Below, in pieces: positions 16,347 through 23,962 of a stretch of DNA of 64,000 nucleotides. The DNA comes from CAWDVH01 sp963805705 (lineage in GTDB: Bacteria; Actinomycetota; Actinomycetes; Streptosporangiales; Streptosporangiaceae), in assembly GCA_963805705.1 (NCBI GenBank), contig CAWDVH010000005.1:558001-622000 (forward strand). Reading direction: 5' to 3'. Positions within the stretch are counted from its first letter, which is position 1. The number at the start of each line of letters is the position of its first letter. The notes under the pieces are model-generated. The model was not told the origin of the DNA. It saw only the letters and a list, made by a program, of their open reading frames with translations, and made no database searches. Made by a program: the position numbers and the translations under genes.

Positions 16347-16549
16347 GACGCCGCCGTCAGCGGATCCTGCGCGCCGGGCCTGCGGACCCCCGCGAACTTC
16401 AGCTGGAAGCCGCGGGCGCAGGCGGAGCATTCCCATCCGCCCGCCTCGGGACCTGACGGCCGCAGCCCTTCCTCGCCGCAGTAGGGGCAGAAGAACGGCA
16501 CCTGCCGCTCGCCGGTCACCTCACCGCCGGCGGGCTCGCTGCCGCTCAC
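16343..16549 (-). CDS. Small zinc-ribbon protein in the sulfite reductase operon
   Basis: A 68-residue protein with two CxxC pairs, CPYCGEE and CSAC, about 20 residues apart: FFCPYCGEEGLRPSGP, then GGWECSACARGFQLKF. This is a rubredoxin-like or zinc-ribbon fold. The GTG start at 16549 overlaps the sulfite reductase TGA (GTGA), and its own TGA overlaps the cysG ATG (ATGA), so it is translationally coupled on both sides. An ATG at 16582 would overlap the reductase by 37 nt. Similar short proteins sit beside sulfite reductases in actinobacteria. The role is unknown; metal or electron handling for the reductase is a guess from context. Confidence 0.8.
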   Translation of the reverse strand: MSGSEPAGGEVTGERQVPFFCPYCGEEGLRPSGPEAGGWECSACARGFQLKFAGVRRPGAQDPLTAAS

Positions 16550-18243
16550 TTCAGCAGGCTCTCGTCGGCCCGGCGCACCCACGGGGCGAACTGCTCCCCG
16601 CCGGCGCGGTCGGCCAGGTAATTGCGCAGCAGCCGTTCCACGTAGTCAGGCAGCCCGTCGGCGGTGACCTTCAGGCCGCGCAGCTTGCGGCCGAACGACG
16701 GATCGGCGCCCAGCGAGCCGCCGAGGTGGACCTGGAAGCCCTCGCCGCCGTCGACGATTGACCCCTTGAGCCCGATGTCGGCGAGCTGGAAGCGGGCACA
16801 GGAGTTGGGGCAGCCGTTTACGTTTATGGTTATTGGCGTGTCGAAGCCTGGCAGGCGCCGGTCCAGCTCCGCGTAAAGGTCCTGGGCGCGCTGCTTGGTC
16901 TCCACGATCGCGAGCTTGCAGAACTCGATCCCGGTGCAGGCCATGGTGCCGCGGCGGAAGGGTGACGGGCTGGGCTGCAGGTCGATGGCCTCCAGCTCGG
17001 TGACCAGCTCGGCGACCTTGTCCTGCGGCACGTCGAGGATCAGCAGCTTCTGCTCGGTAGTGGTGCGGACCCGGCCGGATCCGTAGGCCTCGGCGAGGTC
17101 GGCGACCTGCCAGAGCTGGGTACCGGAGGTCCGGCCGACGTGCGGCGCGACGCCGACGTAGTAACGGCCGTCACGCTGCCGGTGAACGCCGACATGGTCG
17201 CGGGAGCCGGATCCGGGGGCGGGCGGCTCGGGGCCGTCGGGCAGCGCGTAACCGAGGTATTCCTGCTCCAGCACCTCGCGGAACCGCTCGGGTCCCCAGT
17301 CAGCGACCAGGAACTTCAGCCGCGCCCGGCTGCGCAGCCTGCGGTAGCCGTAATCGCGGAAGATGCTGGCCACGCCGGCCCAGACTTCCGGCACCCGGTC
17401 CGGCTCGACGAACACGCCGAGTCGCTGGGCGAGCATCGGGTTGGTCGACAGGCCGCCGCCGACCCACAGGTCGAAGCCGGGGGTACCGTCTGGCCCGGTG
17501 ACCCCGACGAACGAGATGTCGTTGACCTCGTGCTGCGTGCACTGTGATGAGCAGCCGGAGATCGCGGTCTTGAACTTGCGGGGCAGGTTGCCGAATTCGG
17601 GGTTATTCGCCGCTACCGCCTCGGCCGCCCGCAGCACCGCGGTGGCGTCCAGGATCTCGGCCGCGTCGATGCCCGCCACCGGGCAGCCGAGGATGTTGCG
17701 CGGCACGTCGCCGCACGCCTGCACGCTGGACAGGCCGACCTCCTCCAGCCGCTCCCAGATCGCCGGGACGTCCTCGATCCTGATCCAGTGGTACTGCACG
17801 TTCTGCCGGTCGGTGATGTCGGCGAGGTCACGGCCGTACTCCTTGGCGATTTCCGCGACCGTGCGCAGCTGCTCGGCGGAGAGCTGCCCGCCGGGGATGC
17901 GCAGCCGCATCATGAAGAACGAGTCCTCGATCTCGGCGTCCTCCAGCGCGCCGGTCCGGCCGCCGCTGATCCCGGGCCGCCGCTGGGTGTACAGCCCCCA
18001 CCAGCGGAACCTGCCGCGCAGGTCCGACGGGTCGATCGAGTCGAAGCCGCCGACGGCGTAGCGGTTCAGGATCCGGTCACGGACGTTCAGCCCGTCGTCG
18101 TCCTTCTTGAAGCGCTCGGCGGCGTTGAGCGGCTCGAGGTGGCCCAGGGCCCACTGGCCCTGGCCCTTCCTGGACGGGGCCGGCTTGGGCTTGGGCGGGG
18201 CTTCCTTGGGCGGGGCTTCCTTGAGCGGAGACGGTACTGGCAC
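16546..18243 (-). CDS. Ferredoxin-dependent sulfite (or nitrite) reductase
   Basis: A 565-residue siroheme and 4Fe-4S reductase. The cluster cysteines are in ACTGIEFCKLA and VNGCPNSCARFQ. Two repeats of the ferredoxin-like/nitrite-sulfite reductase fold are visible, with NVQYHWI, SVQACGDVPRNILGC and a basic DYGYRRLRSRARLKFL region. The pattern RWWGLYTQRRPG plus SVQACGD could supply the Tyr-Cys pair described for mycobacterial sulfite reductase, which supports sulfite as substrate, as does the cysteine leader upstream. The first 30 residues are a Pro/Lys-rich repeat (KEAPPKEAPPKPKPAP). The GTG at 18243 follows AGAAGGACC. It heads the operon with the zinc ribbon, cysG and chelatase. Confidence 0.92.
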   Translation of the reverse strand: MPVPSPLKEAPPKEAPPKPKPAPSRKGQGQWALGHLEPLNAAERFKKDDDGLNVRDRILNRYAVGGFDSIDPSDLRGRFRWWGLYTQRRPGISGGRTGALEDAEIEDSFFMMRLRIPGGQLSAEQLRTVAEIAKEYGRDLADITDRQNVQYHWIRIEDVPAIWERLEEVGLSSVQACGDVPRNILGCPVAGIDAAEILDATAVLRAAEAVAANNPEFGNLPRKFKTAISGCSSQCTQHEVNDISFVGVTGPDGTPGFDLWVGGGLSTNPMLAQRLGVFVEPDRVPEVWAGVASIFRDYGYRRLRSRARLKFLVADWGPERFREVLEQEYLGYALPDGPEPPAPGSGSRDHVGVHRQRDGRYYVGVAPHVGRTSGTQLWQVADLAEAYGSGRVRTTTEQKLLILDVPQDKVAELVTELEAIDLQPSPSPFRRGTMACTGIEFCKLAIVETKQRAQDLYAELDRRLPGFDTPITINVNGCPNSCARFQLADIGLKGSIVDGGEGFQVHLGGSLGADPSFGRKLRGLKVTADGLPDYVERLLRNYLADRAGGEQFAPWVRRADESLLK

Positions 18244-18280
18244 GGCGAGGTCCTTCTGCTGCGAGTTCTGGACCGCGCCC

Positions 18281-18313
18281 GGCCGCGCACGAAGGTACGA
18301 CGTGCCGCGGGCC
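18281..18313 (-). promoter_or_regulatory. Hairpin between leader peptide and sulfite reductase gene (attenuator candidate)
   Basis: GGCCGCGCACG (18281-18291) can pair with CGTGCCGCGGGCC (18301-18313) apart from two bulged bases, around a 9-nt loop. On the transcript it starts about 18 nt after the leader stop and ends about 38 nt before the reductase GTG. A stalled ribosome in the leader could change this fold. Confidence 0.5.
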
Positions 18314-18330
18314 GAGGCGGGAGGGCGAAG

Positions 18331-18432
18331 TCAGCGGAAGGATCGACAGATGGCGCTGCAGACGCGCAGCAAGTCGACATGGCGTCGGCAAACCAGCAGT
18401 TCAGAGTGGTAAGTGCCGACCGCGGGTGTCAT
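18331..18432 (-). CDS. Cysteine-rich leader peptide upstream of the sulfite reductase operon
   Basis: A 33-residue peptide with an ATG at 18432, a GGAGG ribosome site 8 nt upstream, and a TGA at 18331-18333. Its second half reads CRRHVDLLRVCSAICRSFR. The R-x-H-V-D-L-x-R-x-x-S-x-x-C-R pattern is that of short actinobacterial peptides annotated as putative leader peptides before sulfur genes. Cysteines at positions 15, 25 and 29 fit ribosome-mediated attenuation: cysteine starvation stalls the ribosome and lets the sulfite reductase message be expressed. The hairpin at 18281-18313 follows. It is probably a regulatory uORF and not a functional protein. Confidence 0.8.
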   Translation of the reverse strand: MTPAVGTYHSELLVCRRHVDLLRVCSAICRSFR

Positions 18433-18543
18433 GGTCAAGGCCTCCGGTCTTGGCGCTGGCACACAGGGCGTACCCATACGACGTTAGGTCGGCATCGACC
18501 GGTCCGCAAGCCTGTTCTTTCTGTAACCGAAGTCCTCGTGCGG

Positions 18544-18945
18544 TCAGCGGCGGCCAGACGGCGGGCGGGTACGGAGCGAGTACGCGACGTTGATCGCCGT
18601 TATGGCGAGCCAGATCACCAGGAGGCCAGAGAGTCCCACCGGATGCGTGCCCGCCGCGACGGCAATAGCGCTGAGCGGAATGCCCAGCACCATCGACACA
18701 ACCGCGAGCGCGAAGGCCGAATTCCCGTGTGGGTGGTGAGCAGGCGGCTGGGCCGGCTGGGTCGGCTGAGGGTACTGGGCCTGCCGCGGAGCAGCCATCC
18801 GGGCGTCCACGCGGGCATCGATCTCCCGGCCGACCTTGTCCAGGAAGGAATCGATCACCGCTGCCTGGTAGTCGGGGCCGAGCTCCTGATGCGTCTCAGC
18901 GGCGGCGCGGACATCGTCATGAGTGAATGGGCTGCTACTCACCAC
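18544..18945 (-). CDS. Conserved small membrane protein
   Basis: 133 residues. The N-terminal soluble part carries VRAAAETHQELGPDYQAAVI and DSFLDKVGREIDARVDAR, a segment recurrent in actinobacterial membrane proteins. It is followed by a proline-rich linker and two membrane helices (FALAVVSMVLGIPLSAIAVAAG and GLLVIWLAITAINVAYSL). GTG start at 18945. No function is known. It stands alone, about 110 nt before the sulfur leader peptide on the same strand. Confidence 0.75.
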   Translation of the reverse strand: MVSSSPFTHDDVRAAAETHQELGPDYQAAVIDSFLDKVGREIDARVDARMAAPRQAQYPQPTQPAQPPAHHPHGNSAFALAVVSMVLGIPLSAIAVAAGTHPVGLSGLLVIWLAITAINVAYSLRTRPPSGRR

Positions 18946-19080
18946 ACAAGATATATCTCATCGGGCCGGTGCTCGCAAGGACCAGCAATGGAAGCGCTGG
19001 ACACGCGAGAGTCCCGCCGTAGGTGGCTGGGCTGGCCGGGAGTCTCGCCGCCTATGAGCGGCTGAGTGTGGTCACCTGAT

Positions 19081-19104
19081 CGGCGGCCTCAGCTGAGGCC
19101 GCCG
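19081..19104. terminator. 24-bp perfect palindrome
   Basis: The half CGGCGGCCTCAG (19081-19092) is followed directly by its reverse complement (19093-19104). As RNA it would form a 10-bp GC stem with a four-base loop. It is probably a second terminator after the serine hydrolase gene, though a protein-binding site is possible. Confidence 0.5.
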
Positions 19105-19150
19105 CGTGAATTTGGCTCCGCCTGTGGTGGTGTGTCGCTGTTGGTGGCAA

Positions 19151-19194
19151 AGCCGGGTGCTAAGGGCTATTTGGACAACCCTTAGCACCCGGCT
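19151..19194 (-). terminator. Terminator hairpin of the serine-hydrolase-like gene
   Basis: AGCCGGGTGCTAAGGG (19151-19166) pairs perfectly over 16 bp with 19179-19194, with a 12-nt loop. It lies 80 nt after the stop of the minus-strand gene at 19275. There is no clear U-tract, but stem length and position support termination. Confidence 0.75.
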
Positions 19195-19274
19195 ACTCGA
19201 GGGCGAACGCAACCAGGCCCGCCGCCATGTGCGGCTTTAGCTGGTGCAGGTCGCTGCCCATCGCCATCGCGCGT

Positions 19275-20543
19275 TCACGACGCGTTCGCCCCCGGCGGCC
19301 GATGATGCGGGGCCAGGTAGGCACCGATGGCCCGGAAGATCGGGTCGCTGGAGTTGGACCAGTTCCCGTGCGCGTCGAATGCCCGCGGCCCGAAGGTGAT
19401 GGCCACCGCGATGGCGATCTTCTTAGACGGAAGGTAGGCCTCCGCCGCTGCGTAGCCTCCGAAACTTGGCGTCTCCACCAGCCACGAGCCCGTACGCACG
19501 ATGCCGAGCCCATAGTTGTACCTATTCGTCTGCTTGACGCAAGCGCACCCGGGCTGTGCGTGTCCGAAGCCGAGCAGGTTCGGGCCGGTCTGCGCTCGGT
19601 AGCTCGACTTGGACAGCAGGGCGCCGCTGCCGATGCCCTGGGCTGTCTTGGTCATGTCGTAGATGTTTGTCGTCTCGGCCGCGCCAGCGGGCGTTGTCCA
19701 GGCCGGGTTCCAGTAGGTGGACTCTTCGTAGAACGGGGTCGCCGGGGGGATCCCTAGTGCGTCTCTTCGTTCGGAACTGAAGGCATGCAGCACCGGATCC
19801 GGGATAGCGGCGGTCTCGGAGGCGGTGGTGTTGGTCAGGCCGAGCGGGCCGAGCACGTTCCGGCGCAAGAGGGTGGCCAGTGGCTTACCGCCGACCATCT
19901 GGAGGATCTGGCCGAGGATCACCATGTTGGTGTGCGCGTAGCCCCAGTTTGTCCCCGGCCGGAATGACACCGGGCGCGAAAAGGCGATGGCTAGGAGTTC
20001 TTGTGTGGTGAACTGGTGAAATGGATTCTGGTAGAACTCTGCGATGAACTTCGGGTCGGTCACGTAGTCGGGATACCCCGAGGTCTGGTTGGCCAGCATC
20101 TTCAAGGTGACTCGCTTGGCTTCGGGCAACTTCGGCAGCCACCGGGCGACCTTGTCGTTGAGCCTGACCTTGTGCTCGTCCACGTATTTCATCAGCAACG
20201 TGGTCAGGTAGGAGAAGGCAACTGAGCCGTTGCGGAAATGCATCGCCGGGGTCGCGGGCACACCGGTCATCGACTTGCCGAACGCTCCGGTGACTATCGG
20301 CTTGCCGTCGACGGTGACCCTGAAGATGGCCGCGTTGAGATGGTCGGCCTTCATAGCCTTCCGGACAATCGCGGCAATGTGAGCGGCCTGATCGCCCGGC
20401 GTCGTGGCTGATGCCACTGCAGTAGCGGACGAGGCGCCCGCTGCCGCCGGCGTGGCGAGCGAAGCGCCGAGTGCCAGCACAGCCACGCCCGCAATCCAAG
20501 ATATACGCCGCGGATGCTTATGTATTCCCATGCGCTTGACCAT
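19275..20543 (-). CDS. Secreted beta-lactamase/penicillin-binding-fold protein lacking the SxxK lysine
   Basis: A 422-residue exported protein with a Sec signal: a KHPRR basic start, a hydrophobic GVAVLALGASLA core and an AAA-type cleavage region near residue 36. The serine-hydrolase (class C beta-lactamase) fold is clear from MHFRNGSVAFSYLTTLLMKY, KVRLNDKVARWLPKLPEAKR, VTLKMLANQTSGYPDYV, PGTNWGYAHTNMVILGQIL and LGPLGLTNT. The active-site SxxK motif reads SVAF near residue 107, so the lysine is missing. The YxN motif reads YAH, and the KTG/HxG site reads SFG. Known peptidase or lactamase chemistry is therefore unlikely. Two cysteines (PGCACVKQ) may matter. ATG at 20543 after AGGAAGGA. Confidence 0.85.
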   Translation of the reverse strand: MVKRMGIHKHPRRISWIAGVAVLALGASLATPAAAGASSATAVASATTPGDQAAHIAAIVRKAMKADHLNAAIFRVTVDGKPIVTGAFGKSMTGVPATPAMHFRNGSVAFSYLTTLLMKYVDEHKVRLNDKVARWLPKLPEAKRVTLKMLANQTSGYPDYVTDPKFIAEFYQNPFHQFTTQELLAIAFSRPVSFRPGTNWGYAHTNMVILGQILQMVGGKPLATLLRRNVLGPLGLTNTTASETAAIPDPVLHAFSSERRDALGIPPATPFYEESTYWNPAWTTPAGAAETTNIYDMTKTAQGIGSGALLSKSSYRAQTGPNLLGFGHAQPGCACVKQTNRYNYGLGIVRTGSWLVETPSFGGYAAAEAYLPSKKIAIAVAITFGPRAFDAHGNWSNSSDPIFRAIGAYLAPHHRPPGANAS

Positions 20544-20712
20544 GATTCCTTCCTCACTTCTGCTGAGCGACTACGGCTGATCCAACCGACGAGAATTCGA
20601 CGATCGGCATAGTCGCCATGGCCGCGAATCGTTGGGCGCAGGACAGGCCACTGAGGGAGACTCTCGCAGAAGCCCCATTGGCGGCCAATTGACCTGGCTG
20701 CAGGGATTGGGC

Positions 20713-20728
20713 CTGTACCTAGGTACAG
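20713..20728. promoter_or_regulatory. 16-bp perfect palindrome upstream of the serine-hydrolase-like gene
   Basis: CTGTACCTAGGTACAG is fully symmetric and lies 170 nt before the gene start and 76 nt after the end of the response regulator gene. It looks like a dimeric regulator site. The neighbouring LuxR-type response regulator is a candidate binder, by proximity only. Confidence 0.5.
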
Positions 20729-20803
20729 CTCCGGCAGGTAGCTATGTCAGCTGAGCCGCGCGAGTGCGCAGCGCTTACTCAGCGAGCCTTTCCCGGCCAG
20801 CTG

Positions 20804-21451
20804 TCATGACGAGAGAAATCGGACGACGGCCAGGACGCGACGGTGGTCGTCGTGGCTGGGCGGCAGAGCGAGTTCGTCGTAGATGTGCGACGTGTGCTGC
20901 ACCACCGCCCGCTCGGACACCGACAGGGCGCGGCCGATGGCGGCGTTGCTCCGCCCCTCGGCCATGAGTGCCAGCACTTGCTGCTGACGCGGCGTGAGGC
21001 GTCGTAGCGCGTCGTGGTCAGTGCGGGCCCGCGCCAGCAGTAGCTGCACCACCTGGGGATCGAGCACCGACGCGCCGTCATGCACCCGGCGCAGGTCGTC
21101 GCAGAACGCGTCGACGTTACCGATGCGCTGCTTGAGCAGGTAGCCCACCCCCGCAGTCGGCTGAGCGAGGAGTTCAATGGCGTACCGACGTTGCAGGTGT
21201 TGCGAGAGGACCACAACGGGCAAGGCCGGGTGGCTCTGGCGAATATCCAGCGCCGCCCGTAGTCCCTCGTCGGTGTGCGAAGGCGGCATCCGGATGTCGG
21301 TCACCAGCAGCTCCGGCCGGTGCAGCTCGACGGCCTGAATGAGCTCGTTCGCATTGCTCGCCGCGGCCACCACGTCGAACCCGCCCTGCTCGAGCACGTG
21401 TGACAGCCCGGCCCTCAGCAGTGCCTCGTCCTCGCCGATCACGATCCGCAT
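20804..21451 (-). CDS. NarL/LuxR-family response regulator
   Basis: A 215-residue two-component regulator. The receiver domain has the acidic pair in VIGEDEALLRAGL, the phospho-acceptor Asp in LLVTDIRMPP, the conserved VVVLSQ strand and the Lys in GYLLKQRIG. The C-terminal LuxR-type helix-turn-helix is LTPRQQQVLALMAEGRSNAAIGRALSVSERAVVQHTSHIYDEL. The start overlaps the end of the kinase gene by 13 nt, so the pair is co-transcribed and coupled. Targets are unknown; the serine-hydrolase-like gene downstream is a candidate. Confidence 0.95.
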   Translation of the reverse strand: MRIVIGEDEALLRAGLSHVLEQGGFDVVAAASNANELIQAVELHRPELLVTDIRMPPSHTDEGLRAALDIRQSHPALPVVVLSQHLQRRYAIELLAQPTAGVGYLLKQRIGNVDAFCDDLRRVHDGASVLDPQVVQLLLARARTDHDALRRLTPRQQQVLALMAEGRSNAAIGRALSVSERAVVQHTSHIYDELALPPSHDDHRRVLAVVRFLSS

Positions 21452-23193
21452 GGCAGCTCCGCGATGAGGCGGGTGCCGTGACCGAGCGGGCTGTCGATCG
21501 CCAGTTGGCCCCCGAGGACGTCGATCCGGTCCAGCAGGCCTCGCAGGCCGGTGCCCGCGCCCGCGGCGGCGCCGCCCGCCCCATCGTCAACGACCTCGAT
21601 GAGGAGCTGCGATTCGGTCCGCTCCAGCCGCACCGAGAACGTGGTGGCCCCGGCATGCTTGACCGCATTGGCCAGCGCTTCGGCCACCACGAAGTACGCC
21701 GTGCTGCCCACGGTCGGCGACAGTGGTGCCTCGACGTCGACCACGACGAGGTTGGTCGGTAGCGGCATGCGATCGACCAGATCCTCCACCGCGGCCGTCA
21801 GCCCGCGCTCGATCAACCCAGCTGGCATCACGGCGTGGACCAGCTCGCGCAGATGGTTTGCGGCGTCGTCGATGCCGTTGCGCAAGCGCGTGGCGGCGAC
21901 GTCAAGATCGGCGGCCGAGCCGGCGTGGCGGAGCTCCTGCGCCCCGATGGCCAGCAGTACGAGCTCGACCTGGATGCCGTCGTGCAGGTTCTGGGCGATG
22001 CGTCGGCGCTCGCGGTCTCCGGCTTCAACTATCCGGGCGCGGGAGAGCCGCAACGCGGCCTGGTTGGCGATGAGTTCGGCGGTGAGCCGCTCATTGTCGA
22101 TGGCGATGGCCGCGACGCGGCCGGCCGACTGCACCAGCTCGGGATCCTCGTTCATCGCCCGGTCATACACGAGCGCGCCTATGAGGCGGTCACCCAACGT
22201 GATCTCGACGATGCCTCGACCCGTGTCGCCAGGCAGCGGCAGGGAGATGGGCTGGCCGAGCGCGTCGACGAAGCGTCGATGCTCGGGCGCCCAGTAAACG
22301 ACGACGAGGGTGTCATCACCGAGCGTCCGCCGCAGCGCGTTGACGAGCGGCATCCGCTCCGAGGCGGTGCCTCCCAGCCACGTCCCTAGCTCCGCAACCT
22401 CTCCAGTGCGGGCGAATCCCCCTCGGAGCATAGCCAGAACGAACGACACCGGTACGCCGGCGAGGAGCACGAGCTGGCCGGCGGTGACGCCCAGGAAGGA
22501 GAGATTGAACACGGGCTCGATGAGAGGCCCGAGCGGGACCACGAGTACGGCCACGATGCCGTACGCGTAGAGCGGGGCGAGCACGCGGCGCTGCTGGGGC
22601 GCCGACTGCCGCAACCGGGTGAACAGCACGACCGCGGTGACCAGCATCACGGCAATACCGGCGACACGCTGCAGGTGGAGGCCGAGGGTGACGAGGTCCG
22701 GCCGGTCGGCGATCGATAGCACCTCACCGCTGCTCCTCGGGGCGAACAGGTACTGCGGCGTCTGCAGCCCGAGCGTGACCACGAAGGCAGCGACAACGGT
22801 GGCGACGGACACGTTGGAGCGCAGCCGCCCCGACGGGAACGCGTGAAGGAGCCAGACAGCGACGGCCAGGGGACCGGTCGCCAGGATCAGCCCCACCGCC
22901 ACGAGCGCAGTGACGTCGGTGTTGACCAGTGCGGCTGCGAGCCACACCCCGCCGCTCAGCACGATGATCGCGCCGATGTGGTTGCTCGGTCGCCGCCACC
23001 AGGCCGCCAGGCCGGCCGCCAGGTAGACCAGCCCGGTCACCGAGAACAGCGAGTACAGCCACACCGGACCCTCGAGCGGCCAGAACAGCGCGATCTCGAC
23101 GGCGGCAATGACCACGCCGCCTACCCCCAGCAGGAGGAGCGCGCCGCCAAACGCTCGCGCCATCGGTGATCGGCGCTCGCCCGCTGCGCTCAC
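21439..23193 (-). CDS. Membrane sensor histidine kinase (NarX/LiaS-like HisKA_3 type)
   Basis: A 584-residue kinase. The N-terminal 260 residues form seven or eight membrane helices with almost no extracellular domain. A GAF-like region follows (TLVVVYWAPEHRRFVDALG). The dimerisation/phosphoacceptor helix is RERRRIAQNLHDGIQVELVLL, with His in the HisKA_3 position. The ATP-binding N, G1 and G2 boxes are VVAEALANAVKHA, VVDDGAGG and GTGLRGLLDRIDVLGGQL. The signal is unknown; kinases with buried membrane sensors often monitor envelope stress. Partner is the overlapping response regulator. Confidence 0.94.
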   Translation of the reverse strand: MSAAGERRSPMARAFGGALLLLGVGGVVIAAVEIALFWPLEGPVWLYSLFSVTGLVYLAAGLAAWWRRPSNHIGAIIVLSGGVWLAAALVNTDVTALVAVGLILATGPLAVAVWLLHAFPSGRLRSNVSVATVVAAFVVTLGLQTPQYLFAPRSSGEVLSIADRPDLVTLGLHLQRVAGIAVMLVTAVVLFTRLRQSAPQQRRVLAPLYAYGIVAVLVVPLGPLIEPVFNLSFLGVTAGQLVLLAGVPVSFVLAMLRGGFARTGEVAELGTWLGGTASERMPLVNALRRTLGDDTLVVVYWAPEHRRFVDALGQPISLPLPGDTGRGIVEITLGDRLIGALVYDRAMNEDPELVQSAGRVAAIAIDNERLTAELIANQAALRLSRARIVEAGDRERRRIAQNLHDGIQVELVLLAIGAQELRHAGSAADLDVAATRLRNGIDDAANHLRELVHAVMPAGLIERGLTAAVEDLVDRMPLPTNLVVVDVEAPLSPTVGSTAYFVVAEALANAVKHAGATTFSVRLERTESQLLIEVVDDGAGGAAAGAGTGLRGLLDRIDVLGGQLAIDSPLGHGTRLIAELPCGS

Positions 23194-23630
23194 TGGCGCA
23201 CCATCCTTGTGCCGGCGATCTTCTGATTACCGGCACACCCCTGGTTCTCACCGGGCCATCGCCCAGCTCGCTCGGCCTGCGAAGTCCGGCAGTCCAGGGC
23301 ACCTCGACTGGCTACCGGGCTGTGCGCCATCGACCACCGATCAGTGAGTGACCGGCAGCGACGTTCCGGCCCACCGGGTGTATCCCCACTGGTACGACGG
23401 TGTATCCCCACTGGTACGACAGGGAGGAGACAACTAGTGGGTATTATCCCCGAGTCCAGCGCAGCGCAAGTGGCTGGTAGCGCCCGGATCAGCAGTGGGC
23501 CCTCAACACCGCGAAATGGGGCCGTCGCCTGATTGAACGGCTTGGAGTCGGCGAAGCCGTCCGAGGCCTGCGCGACGCTGGCGAGCCGTCGGCTGCCTCG
23601 CTGGAGGGGGATGCCGGTAGCCTGGCGCCC
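23194..23630. other. Intergenic stretch upstream of the kinase gene
   Basis: 437 nt without a convincing gene on either strand. It contains the promoter side of the minus-strand kinase gene and an exact 22-bp tandem duplication (23377-23420). Confidence 0.5.
23377..23420. repeat. 22-bp exact tandem duplication
   Basis: GGTGTATCCCCACTGGTACG followed by AC (23377-23398) is repeated exactly at 23399-23420. It lies between the kinase and DUF3046 genes. Confidence 0.9.
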
Positions 23631-23825
23631 GTGCGGCTGACTATGTTCTGGGACCGGATGCGCGCTCAGTTTGGCGACACCTACGCCGAGAGCGTGGCGA
23701 AGGACCACGTGCTGACGGTCCTCGGCGGCCGCACGGTGAATCAGGCGCTCGCCGAGGGCGAGGACGTCAAGACAGTCTGGCGGGCCGTCTGCGAGACCTT
23801 CGATCTGCCGGAGCGGGCGCGCTGA
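23631..23825 (+). CDS. DUF3046 family protein
   Basis: A 64-residue protein typical of DUF3046: it begins MRLTMFWDRMRAQFGDTYAE and continues VLGGRTVNQALAEGED and VWRAVCETFDLPERAR. This small family is found next to recA in many actinobacteria and its function is not known. GTG start at 23631. It marks the return to conserved synteny before recA. Confidence 0.92.
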   Translation: MRLTMFWDRMRAQFGDTYAESVAKDHVLTVLGGRTVNQALAEGEDVKTVWRAVCETFDLPERAR

Positions 23826-23895
23826 CCGGCGTCCAGGGCCGGCCAGGGCGCGCCGATCGTCCTGAGCACCAGGAACTCTCCGAGCGGCGGGTAAC

Positions 23896-23961
23896 CCCCG
23901 GGCGGCAGGTAGTCCCCGGGCGGCAGGTAGTCCCCGGGCGGCACCCCGGGCGGCAGGTAGT
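23896..23961. repeat. 18-bp tandem repeat at the 5' end of a kinase gene
   Basis: CCCCGGGCGGCAGGTAGT occurs at 23896-23913, 23914-23931 and 23944-23961, with a 12-nt truncated unit at 23932-23943. All lengths are multiples of three, so the downstream kinase frame stays open. The last unit overlaps the sequence encoding the beginning of the kinase. Confidence 0.88.
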
Positions 23962-23962
23962 C

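Larger units (their letters stand above)
18946..19274. other. Intergenic stretch with two strong palindromes
   Basis: No gene is seen. The stretch holds a 12-bp-arm palindrome with no spacer at 19081-19104 and the long terminator stem at 19151-19194. Confidence 0.7.

Noticed and set aside
23190..23708. Minus-strand ORF upstream of the kinase gene
   Set aside because: It overlaps DUF3046 and the kinase start and has no family resemblance; treated as intergenic.
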